Shown here piece by piece: positions 1 through 10,520 of a stretch of 64,000 nt of DNA (its first letter is position 1; every line of letters starts with the position of its first letter). Under the pieces are notes generated by a model, which was not told the origin of the DNA, did not search any database, and worked only from the letters and a program-made list of their open reading frames with translations. The stretch comes from Euclidia mi (lineage: Eukaryota > Arthropoda > Insecta > Lepidoptera > Erebidae): contig OX123200.2 of NCBI GenBank assembly GCA_944739405.2, forward strand, positions 5,906,761 through 5,970,760, read 5' to 3'. The translations under genes and the position numbers were made by a program.

Positions 1-632
1 CCATGGTAAATTCTTCAAAACCGCAAATGAATATAAGAATATTACATAACTATATGCAAAATACTGGGAGATTATTCATAATCTGGCAACTTTACACACA
101 CATAGACGCGCGTGTCCGTACAGTGCCAGTCGCCAAAGGTCACGCATAGCTGTCAACGTGCCACGCTTAGTTGGACGAATACGCTATATCTGATACTTGT
201 CTCATCTGTGAACGGCACAATTTGATATTCGATTAAAAAAGTTGCACCAGCAATTCAACGACAAGACACAAATATGAGGAGTGCCATACCAGCTAAAATA
301 AAATGTCACTTCCCGGTACAACTTGTCACTAACTAACTTGTCAAGCTGTTTACACACGGTCAGCAAGCGACAAGTGCTTAGTAAATCGTGGTGGGAGTAT
401 CGGCTTGTCGCTTAGTAAATAGGATCGTTTTCTATTCACTTGCACTATTCACATACACTAATACTAAGCACCAATCAGCGTGTTTACACATGAGGACTTC
501 GTATTAGTGACTAGTACCTACTAAGCGCTTAGCTACTAAGTTCGTGTAATCCGGTCATAATTGACGCGGGCGAAGCCACTGGCGGCGTCTAGTTCTAATA
601 TAAAAAAGACAACTAAAAAGACAATTACCGCA
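1..632. other. No gene seen; Helitron 3' end remnant
   Basis: I see no gene. At 562-592 a GC-rich stretch (GCGGGCGAAGCCACTGGCGG... ending CTAG followed by T) resembles the 3' hairpin and CTAG terminus of the Helitrons found elsewhere in the window. No 5' end is recognisable. Several copies of GCTTAGTAAAT lie between 370 and 540 and are unexplained. Confidence 0.4.
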
Positions 633-797
633 TTCGGACTAAATCCTGTGTTGCGGGGGACTTGACAAACATATAACTAACAGACACAATGAACACCCAG
701 ACTCGAAACAACCATGTGGGGATCGAACTCACAACACTCGGCGCAGTGTCAAGCGGCGAGGCGGCCGCTTAAACCACTACGCCAACCATGCAGTCAA
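633..797 (-). mobile_element. tRNA-derived SINE, family 4
   Basis: On the minus strand there is a tRNA-like promoter: an A-box region (TTGGCGTAGTGGTTTAAGC) and a B-box region (GAGTTCGATCCCC) about 45 bases later, followed by a body ending near GACTTGTTAGTTATATG. A clearly related copy lies at 22016-22315, and shorter relatives at 19915-19985, 32165-32280 and 41515-41600. Boundaries are approximate; no target duplication was found. Confidence 0.6.
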
Positions 798-1519
798 TAT
801 ATTTTCCTTTTTCAGAATTATGTCACGCATACTTTGGTTTAAGCCACTGTTTCTCGCTTCATGCACGCTGAATGTTTTGGGATCTTACGCAGGGTAACAG
901 TTTGTGTGATTCACAAATATTTTGTTTGTGTCTGTTGATGTAATATATGCAACATTGAACTAGATATTTTCTGGAAAGCTGACATGTGAAGTCTACCAAC
1001 CCACACTTGGTCAGTGTGGTGGTCTATCAATTTATCCTCCGCCGTCATAATTTTGTCATAATTGATACTTAAGTATTTTATTCGTACTTATTCCAATCCT
1101 GATACAAAGTAAGAATGCGCATTCACTTTCCATCGTAACACATTTTTACAGTTAACTAACTATTATCTATACGTTTAACAACCAATATCACAAAATATTG
1201 GATTCACCTAACCGTTCACACTTTTCACTCAGGCAGATGCCAGCAACTAGCGTCATTCAGCAAATTGCTGCCAACAGCGCACTTTGCTGTTTAATGAGCA
1301 ATATAACAGCTTCACCAGTCATGTAGTAATATTAGATTCTAATAAATTTTACTTGCTAAGTTCCGTATTACTCTCAAGTGTATACGTAAGTAATCTTTTC
1401 ATCTATTACCGCCTGGCTGTGGTTACAGTGATAGGCGTCGCGATATGCACAGGCGACGAGCGATGGTCACGCCGGGATCAACTATCGGCACTGTTGATAC
1501 CAAAGTCGTCCGCTCGTTG
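798..1519. other. No gene seen; SINE fragment
   Basis: No coding region. Around 957-1066 a fragment (GTGAAGTCTACCAACCCACACTTGGTC...) matches the family 5 SINE-like repeat seen at 21365-21545 and, inverted, at 23195-23400. The rest is AT-rich and unassigned. Confidence 0.4.
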
Positions 1520-2090
1520 CTGTCACCATAGCAACCACTGCTATTACTAAAATCACCACCGCTGTCGGAAAAGCGAACATTGCTGTCGATAAAGTCACCA
1601 CCGTTGTCCTCAAATTCACCACAGTCGTCCACGCTGATATCACAGTGACCACCATAGAAAAAAGAATTCATATTATATTTTATCTATGGTGACCACGCTG
1701 TCGACAAAGTCACCACCGCTGTCGACAGAGTCACCACAGACGTCAACACTGTCACCACAGGCATAGAGCATAGATATTTATATAGAGGCGCATTTCTTAC
1801 GGGCGCTCTGTAGACAAACTTTCTGTGACCCAAATTACCGCTTGGCGGCGTGGCAGTCGCGCTGTGACAGCCGTCTCTATGAGTGCAAGAGAGACGAACT
1901 AACGACACCCGCCAACACGCCAATTGGAATCGGCACACGTCAAATCCTTAAGAAATGCGCTTCTATTATGTAAATCTGTATTAATTGCCACAGGGACCAC
2001 CGCTATTGTCAAAGTCACCATCGCCGTCGCCAAAGACACCACCGCTATCGCCAAATTCACCATTCCTGTTACCAACAACTTAAACGCTGA
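1520..2090. repeat. Degenerate minisatellite, split by a MITE
   Basis: A diverged tandem array with a unit of about 18-21 bases, close to GTCACCACCGCTGTCGACAA, runs from about 1520 to 1760 and resumes from about 1990 to 2090. The same unit occurs on both sides of the inserted MITE (1763-1987), so the array predates the insertion. Open frames across it arise because the unit length is near a multiple of three; I do not regard them as genes. Confidence 0.75.
1763..1987 (+). mobile_element. hAT-like MITE, copy 1
   Basis: Non-autonomous DNA transposon with imperfect terminal inverted repeats built around TTTACATAGAGGCGCATTTC at the left and GCGCTTCTATTATGTAAATC at the right. It sits inside the minisatellite and is flanked by an 8-bp target duplication with one mismatch (CCACAGGC at 1755-1762, CCACAGGG at 1988-1995). 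An 8-bp duplication is the hallmark of hAT transposases. Copies 2 and 3 are at 14388-14689 and 21578-21862. This copy is shortened internally. Confidence 0.8.
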
Positions 2091-2724
2091 TCAGCTCCGC
2101 ATCGCTAAGTCTAAATTCGTGCTCAAACCACATGTTAATAGTCAGGAAATAAGCGCCCGCGGCCATTCTCTAACACTTAGCAGTTTTTTTGTGCGTACAC
2201 ATTAATCTAACGAGTACAATTGGATCATTCTTTATAATCGGTTCATTAACTTAGCAAATTATAGCTACGGATACTGCCGTGACGGTTTCAAAATGACGCT
2301 GAAATATTAATTTGGGGAATTTATGACGCTAAAGAATTGGGGCGTTACAATGCGTGACGCGTTGGGATTTCTAGTTGCCAGTTGATAATTGTAGTTTTAA
2401 CTGAGTGTGTTTTGGTGTGAGCTTGTTTGCAGTGCCTGATAATTCTTCATAATGTTTAATTATTTTTTTGGCAAAGTAGGGATGTGGGGCAAGAGGAGAG
2501 GTAAGCTTTAGCCTGAAATAAATTAATTTATCATGGACAATCAGCAGGTGTAACATGCATTGCATATTAAAATCAAAAGAAATTTATTTTCGAAATACGG
2601 ACGGGAAACGCGGACGGCCTTACTCTTCTCATAGTGAGAAGAGGCCCGTGTCCAGCAGTGGCACAGTTCATATATAGGCCTGACGATAGTTGTTTACTGC
2701 TGGCTGCTAGTTGCTGAAAAGCGT
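2091..2724. other. No gene seen; SINE tail remnant
   Basis: No convincing coding region. At about 2605-2660, CTTCTCATAGTGAGAAGAGG followed by CCCGTGTCCAGCAGTGG is the 3' part of the family 5 SINE-like repeat. The remainder is unassigned. Confidence 0.4.
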
Positions 2725-3075
2725 TGTTTTTATTATAATAATATATAATAATATAATATAATAATAATCTTTATTCAAAAATGTTTACATTTCAGTGGAT
2801 GGATACATTATGTCTGGATAATCTTATACTATAATACTTTATAATCTAATAAACAATAAATACTTAACATATAGTTTAAGGCCGGTATAGGTTATTTTTA
2901 CTTTGCTATCTAGGTTTAAAATTAATTGCCTGAACTAGGTTTTCACCTGTGTTTCAGGCTGTTTTGTTCTTACGTAATAATAATATAATTGTGCAAAATA
3001 TAACAAATGTGCATACTCTTAAATTTAACATTGACGCAATAATAATTAAAATCGAAACTATTCAATGGTAGGTAA

Positions 3076-5449
3076 TTATTTTATGACAGTAAGCAAATTC
3101 TCAGTATCGGAGTAGGTCATTGTTTGTAAGTATCTAGTTATGATTATTTTACATTGCTTATAACTATAATTATATATATCTAGTAACTTATTTAATCTAT
3201 TGTATAAAAAAGGGCCTATGAATAAGAAAAATCTATTTATAAAGACATGTTTACCATGAAACTTAGTACAGACTAGATCTTTTCGTCTCTTGTCCGGGGG
3301 CAGTGGTTTGAATGGAGTTAGTGCGTGTTGTTTAAGTATGATGTGCAGTATGAACAATTGACGTACAGTTAGGACATTAGTGGACTGATACAAATCATAG
3401 GTAGGAAACATATAAGGTCGAAACGTCGCCACTTTTAGAATAGCTCTTTGAGCGCGTTCTAGTGGCAATAGGACAGTTTTGGATGCCCCTCCCCATGAAG
3501 TAATGCAATAGGATATGATGGACTGACACAACGACAGGTAGATTTGTTTAATTAATTTAAAATTTGCAGCGCTACGCATTGTTTTGAAAATAAATATTAA
3601 TTTGCGCACCCGTTTACATAAGAGATCTATGTGAATGCGGAAATTAAGATTATTGTCAAGTGTTATTCCAAGGTACTTGATACATTGAGTAGATTCTAAA
3701 GTAGGGCAGGTGCATGCAGCGTCAGCAGATGAATGACATTTATTGTCGTGAGCGAATATAGTGTTGTTAGGTGATTCATGAATGTTATTGTTACGTATTG
3801 AGAAGTGGATATATTTTGTTTTCTGGGTGTTTAAAGTTAGTATATTGTCAAAAAGCCAGTTATTTACAGTATTGAAACCTAGTTAAGCATGTGTATATAC
3901 CTCAGTACGAGTATTTCCTGTAAATAATAGTACCGTATCATCTGCATAAGACACAATGACACCATTATGAAGACTTAGGTTACATAGGTCATTAATATAT
4001 ATTAAGAACAGAGTTACTCCTAAAATGCTCCCTTGAGGCACCCCGAAGGGGGCATTAGGGATATCCGCGCTGAGGTTTGTACCTAGTTTTACACACTGAC
4101 ATCTGTCGCTAAGATAGTCAGTAAGTATTTTCAATTGTGTGCCTCTTATTCCCACATACTCAAGCTTTCTTAATAGACCTGGAACTGAAACAGAGTCAAA
4201 AGCTTTGGCAAGGTCTAGAAAGATCCCAATAGTATGCATCCCTTTATCCAGGTTAGCCACAATGTGATCAGTAACCATGTGAACGGCCTGGTTTGTTGAC
4301 TTTTGCGCTCTAAAACCAAACTGCCTGTCTGAGAGTATATTGTTCGATTCCAGGTATTTTACTAATCGATTATTTATTAGTTTTTCTAAAACTTTAGACA
4401 ATGCTGGCAAGATTGAAATGGGCCTTTAGTTGTTTACACAACTTGTGTCTCCATTCTTGTGTATTGGGATAACTATAGCCTTTTTCAAGGACTTCGGAAA
4501 TATACCGTCAGACAAGCATATTTTAAAAATGTGGGTTAGTGGAGGTGCTAGGAATGTCTTAAATCTTTTGATTATAGTGGTGGAAATGCCATCCCACCCT
4601 ACCACTGAAGTGTCCCGTAGTCCTGTTATTATTTGAACTACTTCGTCAACGTCAGTATCTAATAAAACAAAAGATTTGAGCGCGGGGTTGTGTGATTTGT
4701 TAGAGGTGTAGTGCGATGAAAAGTTTCTTTGATACAAGATTCTTTCTCTGAGTGATTTTGTAGCGTTAGCGAAGAACATATTTATTTTATTGAGTGCCAG
4801 TGTGGGATTTGACTCGGACTGAAGTAAATCTAATGCTGGTTCTTGATTTTTGGTGGTAAAAGTGCATTTTTTAATAAATTTCCAGACTAATTTGCTGTTT
4901 TGCCCAGCCTTTTCTAGTTCAGCCTTATTGTATTCAATCTTTAATTTTTTTAGAAGGTTGTTACAAAAATTACGATATCTTTTGTAAGACATCGAGATAA
5001 TTTCATTATCTGGTGCTTTCTTAGCCTTCGAGTGCAATTTATCTCTATGTCTTATGCAGCGCAAAAGACCTTGTGTAATCCACGGTTTTGTTATTTTATG
5101 TCTGTTAGACAATTTTATAGTAGATGTATTTTTGTGAATTGCACTTTGTATTTCGTTTGTGAGGTAATCGATTGAAATATTAGGATCAGCACATAAGTAA
5201 ACGGGGTCAAGATCTATGTTAGGTATGTCAATTGCAAGGTTTTTCATGTTTATTTTAGTATAGCTAGGTGTGCATTTATGTTTAGGAAATGATAGTTTTA
5301 ATGACAATAGAATAGTGCGGTGATCTGTGATTGAAGAGTTAATGACCAAAGTGCGTGACGGATGCTTTGTTTTGATAATGAAGTGGTCTAGGCATGATCC
5401 ACTTTGATGAGTAGGAAGAGTATGAGCTGGCAAGAGACCATGAAAAGAG
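3076..5449 (-). pseudogene. LINE ORF2, endonuclease C-terminus plus reverse transcriptase
   Basis: Continuation of the ORF2 begun at 8749. It starts with the end of the endonuclease (SCLDHFII, then TDH), a linker, and the RT domain with FLDLAKAFDSV (first catalytic Asp), GVPQGSILG and YADDTVLL (catalytic DD). The C-terminus (SYCITSWGGAS..., LERAQRAILKV) is the usual post-RT region. The reading frame is one and the same from 5449 to 3076 but contains two stop codons: TAA at about 4426, just before the RPISIL motif, and TAA at 3883, just after the YADD region. No other frameshift was found by eye. The copy cannot make active enzyme. Confidence 0.88.
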
Positions 5450-6862
5450 CAGAGGCCCTAGCACGAAAAACGATCGAGAAAGTATTCGTATCATAAATGT
5501 CAAAATTTGTATGGCAATTGTACAGCGCCCCTATCGTGCGTAAGATGCCACTAATATTGGCAGCACAAACTACTTTCGACGACAATCCTGCGGTAAATGT
5601 CATGTAAATGTATCGAGTTTCCTAACAAATAAGCAAAAAACGGCAGCACGAACTCCTGATTTGACTTAAGCAAAGTAAACCTAATGTAAATCTAATGTCA
5701 TTTTGTCGAAACAATTTTCACCTAGAATTTGTTGGTGAGAAAAGATTCGAAACATATATATGTATCGTATTTATACGTTTTGAGCCTTTTTATGATGAAT
5801 ATTTATGTAGATTCATATTTTATGTGTTCCTTTTGAATGTAGGACCTGATTATTGACACAATAAAGAAGCAAACACGCAAATTTCGCCACTTTAAATATG
5901 TAGTAAATATTATATATTTTGGTTGCGAGCATGTAAAAATATGTGTGAAAATTATCTATATACGAAAAACAAAGTACCAATCGACATTGACATCATATCA
6001 ATTTTCTAATATGAACATAGGATGTTATTTAGAGACTCTTTTAACACTCCTGCGTATTCTACTCTACAATTAAGTAGGTGCTCTACTTAGTTTGTAAGGT
6101 TGTTTTAAAACTCTCTAATTTTGAAGAAATAATATGCGGGTATAGCGAGTATAATAATAAAATTTAGGTGACGGACTAGTATCTGCCGTAAATAATTCGT
6201 GAGTCTTATATCAGCGTCTTTCCTAGCCCTCTCGGATATGACTGAATATCAATAAAAACGAACGAATAAATGAAAAACACCAATACAACAATAACCATTA
6301 TTTTATTTTCAACTAAATATTCTTATAAAAATAGGCTTTGAATGTCAGGTACATATGGTCACACTGGTCCACTTTATTAGCTTCTGTATAAAACTTCATG
6401 CTTCTTAGCTATACAAATAACCGAAATCTTCTTTAGACATTATACATTTAAGGTGTTCCAACGACAATGAAACTTGTAAACTTATATTATTATAATTTTC
6501 TCGTTGAACACTTTATATTGTAGTATTCACGCAGTTTAACCAAAATAAAATAATGTATCACGAACACCTTCCATAATAGTATTTACCTAATTCTTTATAT
6601 AACAATGTGCCAATGATTTAATTACTCGTATTTTGATCTACTAGATTTTTATTTATTGACACAAGTCCGTCATCTGACGATGACAAGAAAGGACATTCGG
6701 AAACCATATAATATTTTTTATGTTTTCTACAAAAGAGTTTTTACAATATAAATTTTATTAATATTAACTATTTCACCTAGTTTGGAACGTACCATTCATT
6801 CAATAAGACGGTCATTTAGCTCACATGGCCACATCCCTATGTACGATACCGTTACGATACTA

Positions 6863-8050
6863 CAGTCCGTTCACAGTTATTTTACCTCTGACAGATGTCG
6901 GTGTTTATTTTCTTTATGTTGGAATTGTACTCTGTGATGACAGGAAAGTAAAATAGGGTTACCCGTGCATAACATTTTACCCAATATTAGTGGAAATGCT
7001 TCAAAAATTCAAATGCTTGAAGCTTATGGCCGCAAAGTGGTTAGATTACCGCCATACCACTGCGAGCTAAACGCAATTGAACTTATGTGGAGTCTCATTA
7101 AAAGGCGAGTCACAAGCAAAAATTTAGGACAAGAGGCAACCAACATTGTGAATTTAGCTGAAGAAGCTTTTCAATCTATCACTGCAGAAGACTGACAAAA
7201 ACAATGCAAACATGAGCGCCACATTGAAGACAAGCTTCGTGAAACAGATGGGTCTAAGGATGCTGAAATGGACAGGGGGCCAATTCTGCTATTTTTATGT
7301 GACATTGATATCATATTTTGAATGGATTTAAAAGCGGTATTCTGATAACCTAATGTCATTATCGTATAATTTAAAATAAACAGTTCATCGTTGACACATA
7401 CGATCTCGTTACAATTTCATTCAAATATTATATAATTTAGAAGAATACGCTTTTTGTGACGTAAGTATGACACTGACATGATATTGCGACTATATTTATT
7501 TAGCAGAATTGGGCCCCTGGTTCATAATAGAATTAAATTCTGAGTCTGATACAGAATATGACAGCAGTTACGAATCATCATAACATTGGCAGTCCACATG
7601 GATCATTCTTATAGACTCACGCCTGTTTCCATGCAGGGGTAGGCAGAGGTGTAATATGACACCCACATCATTCTTATTCAAAATAAATATGAAAATTAAA
7701 TTTACAGTTTTTGTATTTGATAATTAGAACCTCACGTTGGCGTAATTATGATGCGTTTACCTTTATATATTAAATAGACAACATTTTTATTATAACTACT
7801 TATCTTCATAGGAAATTAGTTATTTCGTAAGAAAATAAATGTACATGCATATAGCCATGCCAATATCGAGAGGTTTTGTTACAAACATTACTTCCAAATA
7901 TTTAATACGATCGCTTAGGCAATAAAAAAATAAGTACATTTTAGCAATAATGTATATTTAAAATGGGAGTATTATATACCAAATATAGCAACACAACGCC
8001 CAGGTTGGCCAATCTAACAGCTAGAGGTAAAATAACTGTGAACGGACTAT
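6863..8050 (+). mobile_element. Tc1/mariner-superfamily transposon, nested
   Basis: Inverted repeats begin CAGTCCGTTCACAGTTATTT at 6863 and, inverted, TAGTCCGTTCACAGTTATTT at 8050; 26 bases (from the second position) are identical. Both ends abut a TA dinucleotide (6861-6862 and 8051-8052), the target of this superfamily. The 1188-bp element encodes only the C-terminal part of a transposase (6965-7321), so it is an internally deleted copy. It lies within the 5453-8174 element. Confidence 0.85.
6965..7321 (+). pseudogene. Transposase C-terminal fragment (DDE, IS630/Tc1-like)
   Basis: The first 76 codons include RLPPYHCELNAIELMWSLIK, a well-known arrangement in arthropod DDE transposases in which the Glu of IEL.W is the third catalytic residue. 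A TGA follows at 7193-7195, probably replacing a Trp codon, after which the same frame runs on for 41 codons with family-like sequence before the final stop. The two N-terminal catalytic Asp residues and the DNA-binding domain are missing. Not functional. Confidence 0.75.
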
Positions 8051-8177
8051 AATGTAAAGTCATCGAGTAAACGATAGATGTCAAAATGATGGTTGGTGCT
8101 GGCTGCTATAATTCTGTTATCGAGGACTCGATACGTTTACTTATCAAATTCGCAAATATTTCGTGCTTGAGCCTCAG

Positions 8178-8749
8178 ACATTAAGATAATCGTGGCCGCG
8201 GTCGTCATTTCTCTCAGACAGAATATTTATATTTAAGTCACCTGTTATAATTATATTCTTGTATGATGACAGACAGTTTAGTGCTAAATCAAGTGAATTA
8301 AGAAACCTATCTGTACTAAGAGACGGTGGCCTATACAGAGAAATTATGGCAGTATCATGGTTCATTTTAATGAGCAGACAGTTGCATTCATCTATATTAG
8401 GTTTTTCTATACCTACATTTAGATGTTTTCTAATATATACTACAACGCCGGCATTCTGATTGATATGATTATCACTGCAATATTGTCGATATCCATCTAA
8501 AGTTGGTAGAGCATCAGATCTATTAGATAACCAGCATTCCGATAGCACTATTATGTCGCAAGTTATGTCAATAGTATGTAACAAGATTTCTAGTTCCTGA
8601 AAGTTTTTATAGATACTACGAATATTTTGCGAAATAATAGTTAAACATTTATCTTGTGGTGGAAGAAGGCTTTTACAATCCTCAATATTACAAACTTTTG
8701 AGTCTGAGATAGAAAAGTTGTCCAAATCATCTATTAGCTTATTAGCCAT
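8178..8749 (-). pseudogene. LINE ORF2, apurinic-like endonuclease part
   Basis: About 190 residues of the exonuclease-endonuclease-phosphatase domain that nicks target DNA for target-primed reverse transcription. Visible landmarks are the N-terminal SQNIRS motif, the catalytic acidic residue in IVLSECW, the GVVVYIRKHL block, and the GDLNIN aspartate motif near the end. The frame stops where the inserted DNA element begins. Past that element (and one copy of its CTG duplication) the same frame continues at 5449 with the remaining endonuclease motifs (SCLDHF, TDH), so the two pieces were one ORF. The start at 8749 (MANKL) is the first Met of the open stretch and may be internal to the original protein. 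Confidence 0.85.
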
Positions 8750-8884
8750 AACTATAATTAACGAGTACCTGTAGTAGCGGTGCTTTCACGTGTAGTTAGG
8801 GGCGCTCTCAGGCGCCTTCATAGTCTATGTATTGGTTTTTGTGATAGACACTTCTAGACGTGTCGACAGTACCCTTGATAATAC

Positions 8885-9312
8885 TCACACAGGTCTAAAG
8901 CGTAGAATATCGCTATCCCTTTGGGTTGCGGAAGTCAAGCGGCAGTCGCGCTCTAGAAAAGTAAATATTCTGACTAGAAAGTGGACTCCGTGGTCCAGCG
9001 CCGGATACCGTATGCGACTGCTGATCGGAGGTCCCGGGTTCGATTCCCGGGTCGGGCAAAAGTGTTACTGGGTTTTTCCGAATACTCAGTACCAGCCCGG
9101 CGTCTGGTGAAGTGCCCGGTAACGGCAATAGGCTCGCCCCCTATTACGTGGGACCTAAAATTCATAGCGAAATGTGGGTGTAATATTTACATACCTCTGC
9201 CTACCCCTTCAGGGATACAGGCGTGAGATTATAAATAAAAAATATAAAAATAAGAAAGTGGACCACGGGTTCCGAGGATAAAGTCTCTTATGCAACCGGG
9301 ATAACGCTACAA
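8885..9312 (+). mobile_element. SINE family 2, 3' part, split by a SINE1
   Basis: The family 2 body (GAATATCGCTATCCCTTTGG..., then GCAGTCGCGCTCT...) runs to 8986, is interrupted by a SINE1 copy, and resumes at 9253 with the 3' end (CCACGGGTTCCGAGG...CCGGGATAACGCTAC). Full-length relatives are at 18413-18787 and 31434-31822. The tRNA-like head is missing here. Confidence 0.7.
8987..9252 (+). mobile_element. tRNA-derived SINE, family 1 (full length)
   Basis: The head is a tRNA-like unit with an A box (TGGTCCAGCGCCGGATAC) and a B box (GGGTTCGATTCCC), followed by a body and the tail CTGCCTACCCCTTC...GGCGTGAG, then an A-rich end. An exact 11-bp target duplication (AGAAAGTGGAC) flanks it at 8976-8986 and 9253-9263, typical of L1/RTE-type retroposition. 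It landed inside an older SINE2 copy. Confidence 0.9.
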
Positions 9313-9745
9313 TAATAACTAATTTGTATCCCCTGTATTGAAGAAAATAACCCTTGTGACTGTCCACATTGTCACTGTTTACAGTTTTACATAACCTTCT
9401 ACGGAGGCGACCACTGTAATAAAAAATATACATAATATATCTCAATACCAAATTATTTACTTAGCATCACTCGTTCATTAAACTAAACATCAAGACTCAT
9501 GGGTATCACATGGTTATCACAAAGACAAAGACACTAAAAGAAATTTTCTATCTAAAAAGCCCAACCAAATCGTAACGGGTAGTTAACGCAGCAACCACGT
9601 AAATTGTTATAGCAGTTATAAAAGCGATAGTATAAAACGCATTTAGTAAAACGCAGTAAAACTACTACCGCTAACCAGAACCCTGTCTAAGATACGCAAT
9701 GAGATAACATAAAATATCTTATCTTAAAGTTAAACTACTAAAGGC
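9313..9745. other. No feature recognised
   Basis: AT-rich sequence between a SINE remnant and the repeat at 9746. No coding region, inverted repeat or known tail was recognised. Confidence 0.4.
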
Positions 9746-9990
9746 CTTCGCGCACGGCACGATGATTTTTTTTTGTGTGAGTGTGTGGCCAACTCTGGTG
9801 TCGGAGTTTTCAGGCCGCGTTAAGGGCTCCGACATGGCCTTACGATCCTTGTCCTGAGACAAGAACTGGGACCGACAGCTTAACGTGTCCTTTGAAGCAC
9901 GGTAGCGCTTTGATGTAAATGCCACACGCTCACCCATCCAAACTCAGCAAGCCAAGTCTCGCTGTGAGCGAGATTTGGCTTGCTGAGTAT
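9746..9990 (+). repeat. Interspersed repeat R6 (GTGTGGCCAACTCTGGTGTC type)
   Basis: The sequence from GTGTGAGTGTGTGGCCAACT through ACCGACAGCTTAACGTG and CCACACGC matches a second copy at 58460-58740 closely enough to align over about 200 bases. The class is not known to me; it looks like a SINE body or non-autonomous element. This copy ends in a hairpin absent from the other one. Confidence 0.6.
9942..9988. repeat. Hairpin, 22-bp arms, 3-nt loop
   Basis: Arms 9942-9963 and 9967-9988 are reverse complements with a single mismatch (ACTCAGCAAGCCAAGTCTCG... against its inverted copy). The related repeat at 58700-58725 has GGCAAGCCAAGTTTCGCTATGAGCGC without the second arm, so the inverted copy is probably new here. 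Confidence 0.8.
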
Positions 9991-10004
9991 TGTTGCTGCG
10001 TATT

Positions 10005-10330
10005 GTGCGTAGTTTTTTTTTTATGGTAATAGGCGGCAAACGAGCAGACGGATTGCCTGATGGTAAGCAATTACCGCCGCCCATGGACACAAGCAACACC
10101 TTAGTAGTCACAAGTGCGTTGCCGCCCCTTGGGGTTGGGAAAACGGATAGGATGAGGGAGAAGGAATACGGGATAGGACCTCCGGCACTCTCACTCACCG
10201 AACGAAACGCAACAGTTTAAGTACTGTTACTTTACGTCGATTTTCTGTGAGAGGGTAGTACTACCCCGGTCGAGCCGGCCCATTCATGCTGAAATCAGCA
10301 AGGCTCTACTACCTTGTTAGAGTTGTAGTA
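10005..10330 (+). repeat. Interspersed repeat R7 (GCAAACGAGCAGACGG type)
   Basis: Begins near a poly-T run and contains GGCAAACGAGCAGACGGATT, CCGCCGCCCATGGACAC, GTCACAAGTGCGTTGCCG and CTCCGGCACTCTCACTC. From memory this block is dispersed through lepidopteran genomes. Other copies in the window are at 30085-30250 (plus) and 25335-25560 (minus). Its transposition class is not evident from the sequence. Confidence 0.6.
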
Positions 10331-10397
10331 GTGTTTAGGCTTTAGAAAGGCTTTGTTTAATTTTATTTGTTTGGCAGTACTTTTATATTACTTGCTT

Positions 10398-10520
10398 TTA
10401 AAGACTCTCGCCTGTTGCTAAGGTTAGGCAGAGGTGTAAAATTATACCCACATTTTGCCCTGTTATGAAGTTTTAGGTCCCACATAATATAGGTAGCTTA
10501 TTGCCGTTACTGGCCACACA
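10398..10520 (-). mobile_element. SINE family 1, 3' fragment
   Basis: An inverted, diverged 3' portion of SINE1: GACTCTCGCCTGTTGCTAAG...GGCAGAGGTG followed by the body up to TTGCCGTTACTGG. The tRNA-like head is absent. Confidence 0.65.

Larger units (their letters stand above)
5453..8174. mobile_element. DNA transposon with 3-bp target duplication, inside the LINE
   Basis: Terminal inverted repeats read AGGCCCTAGCACGAAA at the left and, inverted, AGGCTCAAGCACGAAA at the right. CAG flanks both ends (5450-5452, 8175-8177). Removing the element and one CAG puts the two halves of the LINE ORF2 exactly in frame, which confirms both boundaries. Without the nested mariner (6863-8050) it is about 1.5 kb and shows no transposase, so it is non-autonomous. 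A 3-bp duplication fits PIF/Harbinger or a few other superfamilies; the assignment is open. Confidence 0.8.
2725..8764 (-). mobile_element. LINE (Jockey/CR1-type non-LTR retrotransposon), interrupted
   Basis: A 5'-truncated non-LTR retrotransposon read on the minus strand. It carries the endonuclease (8749-8178), then after a 2.7-kb inserted DNA element the rest of ORF2 (5449-3076), and a 3' region ending near 2725 with an AATAAA-like signal and an ATT-rich simple-repeat tail. No ORF1 is visible upstream. ORF2 also has two nonsense codons, so the copy is dead. The clade is inferred from the style of the endonuclease and RT sequence, without a tree. The 5' boundary near 8764 is approximate. 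Confidence 0.85.

Noticed and set aside
1284..2205. Frames rich in Thr/Val/Ala/Asp repeats
   Set aside because: They are translations of the degenerate minisatellite and the MITE inside it.
6170..6675. Possible extra MITE between GACGGACT at 6170 and AGTCCGTC at 6667
   Set aside because: The inverted similarity is short and imperfect and no target duplication is visible.
8990..9058. tRNA gene inside SINE1 (also 12965-13040, 15045-15118, 30950-31015)
   Set aside because: The unit has good A and B boxes, but the acceptor ends do not pair and it is always followed by the SINE body; it is the SINE promoter, not a tRNA gene.
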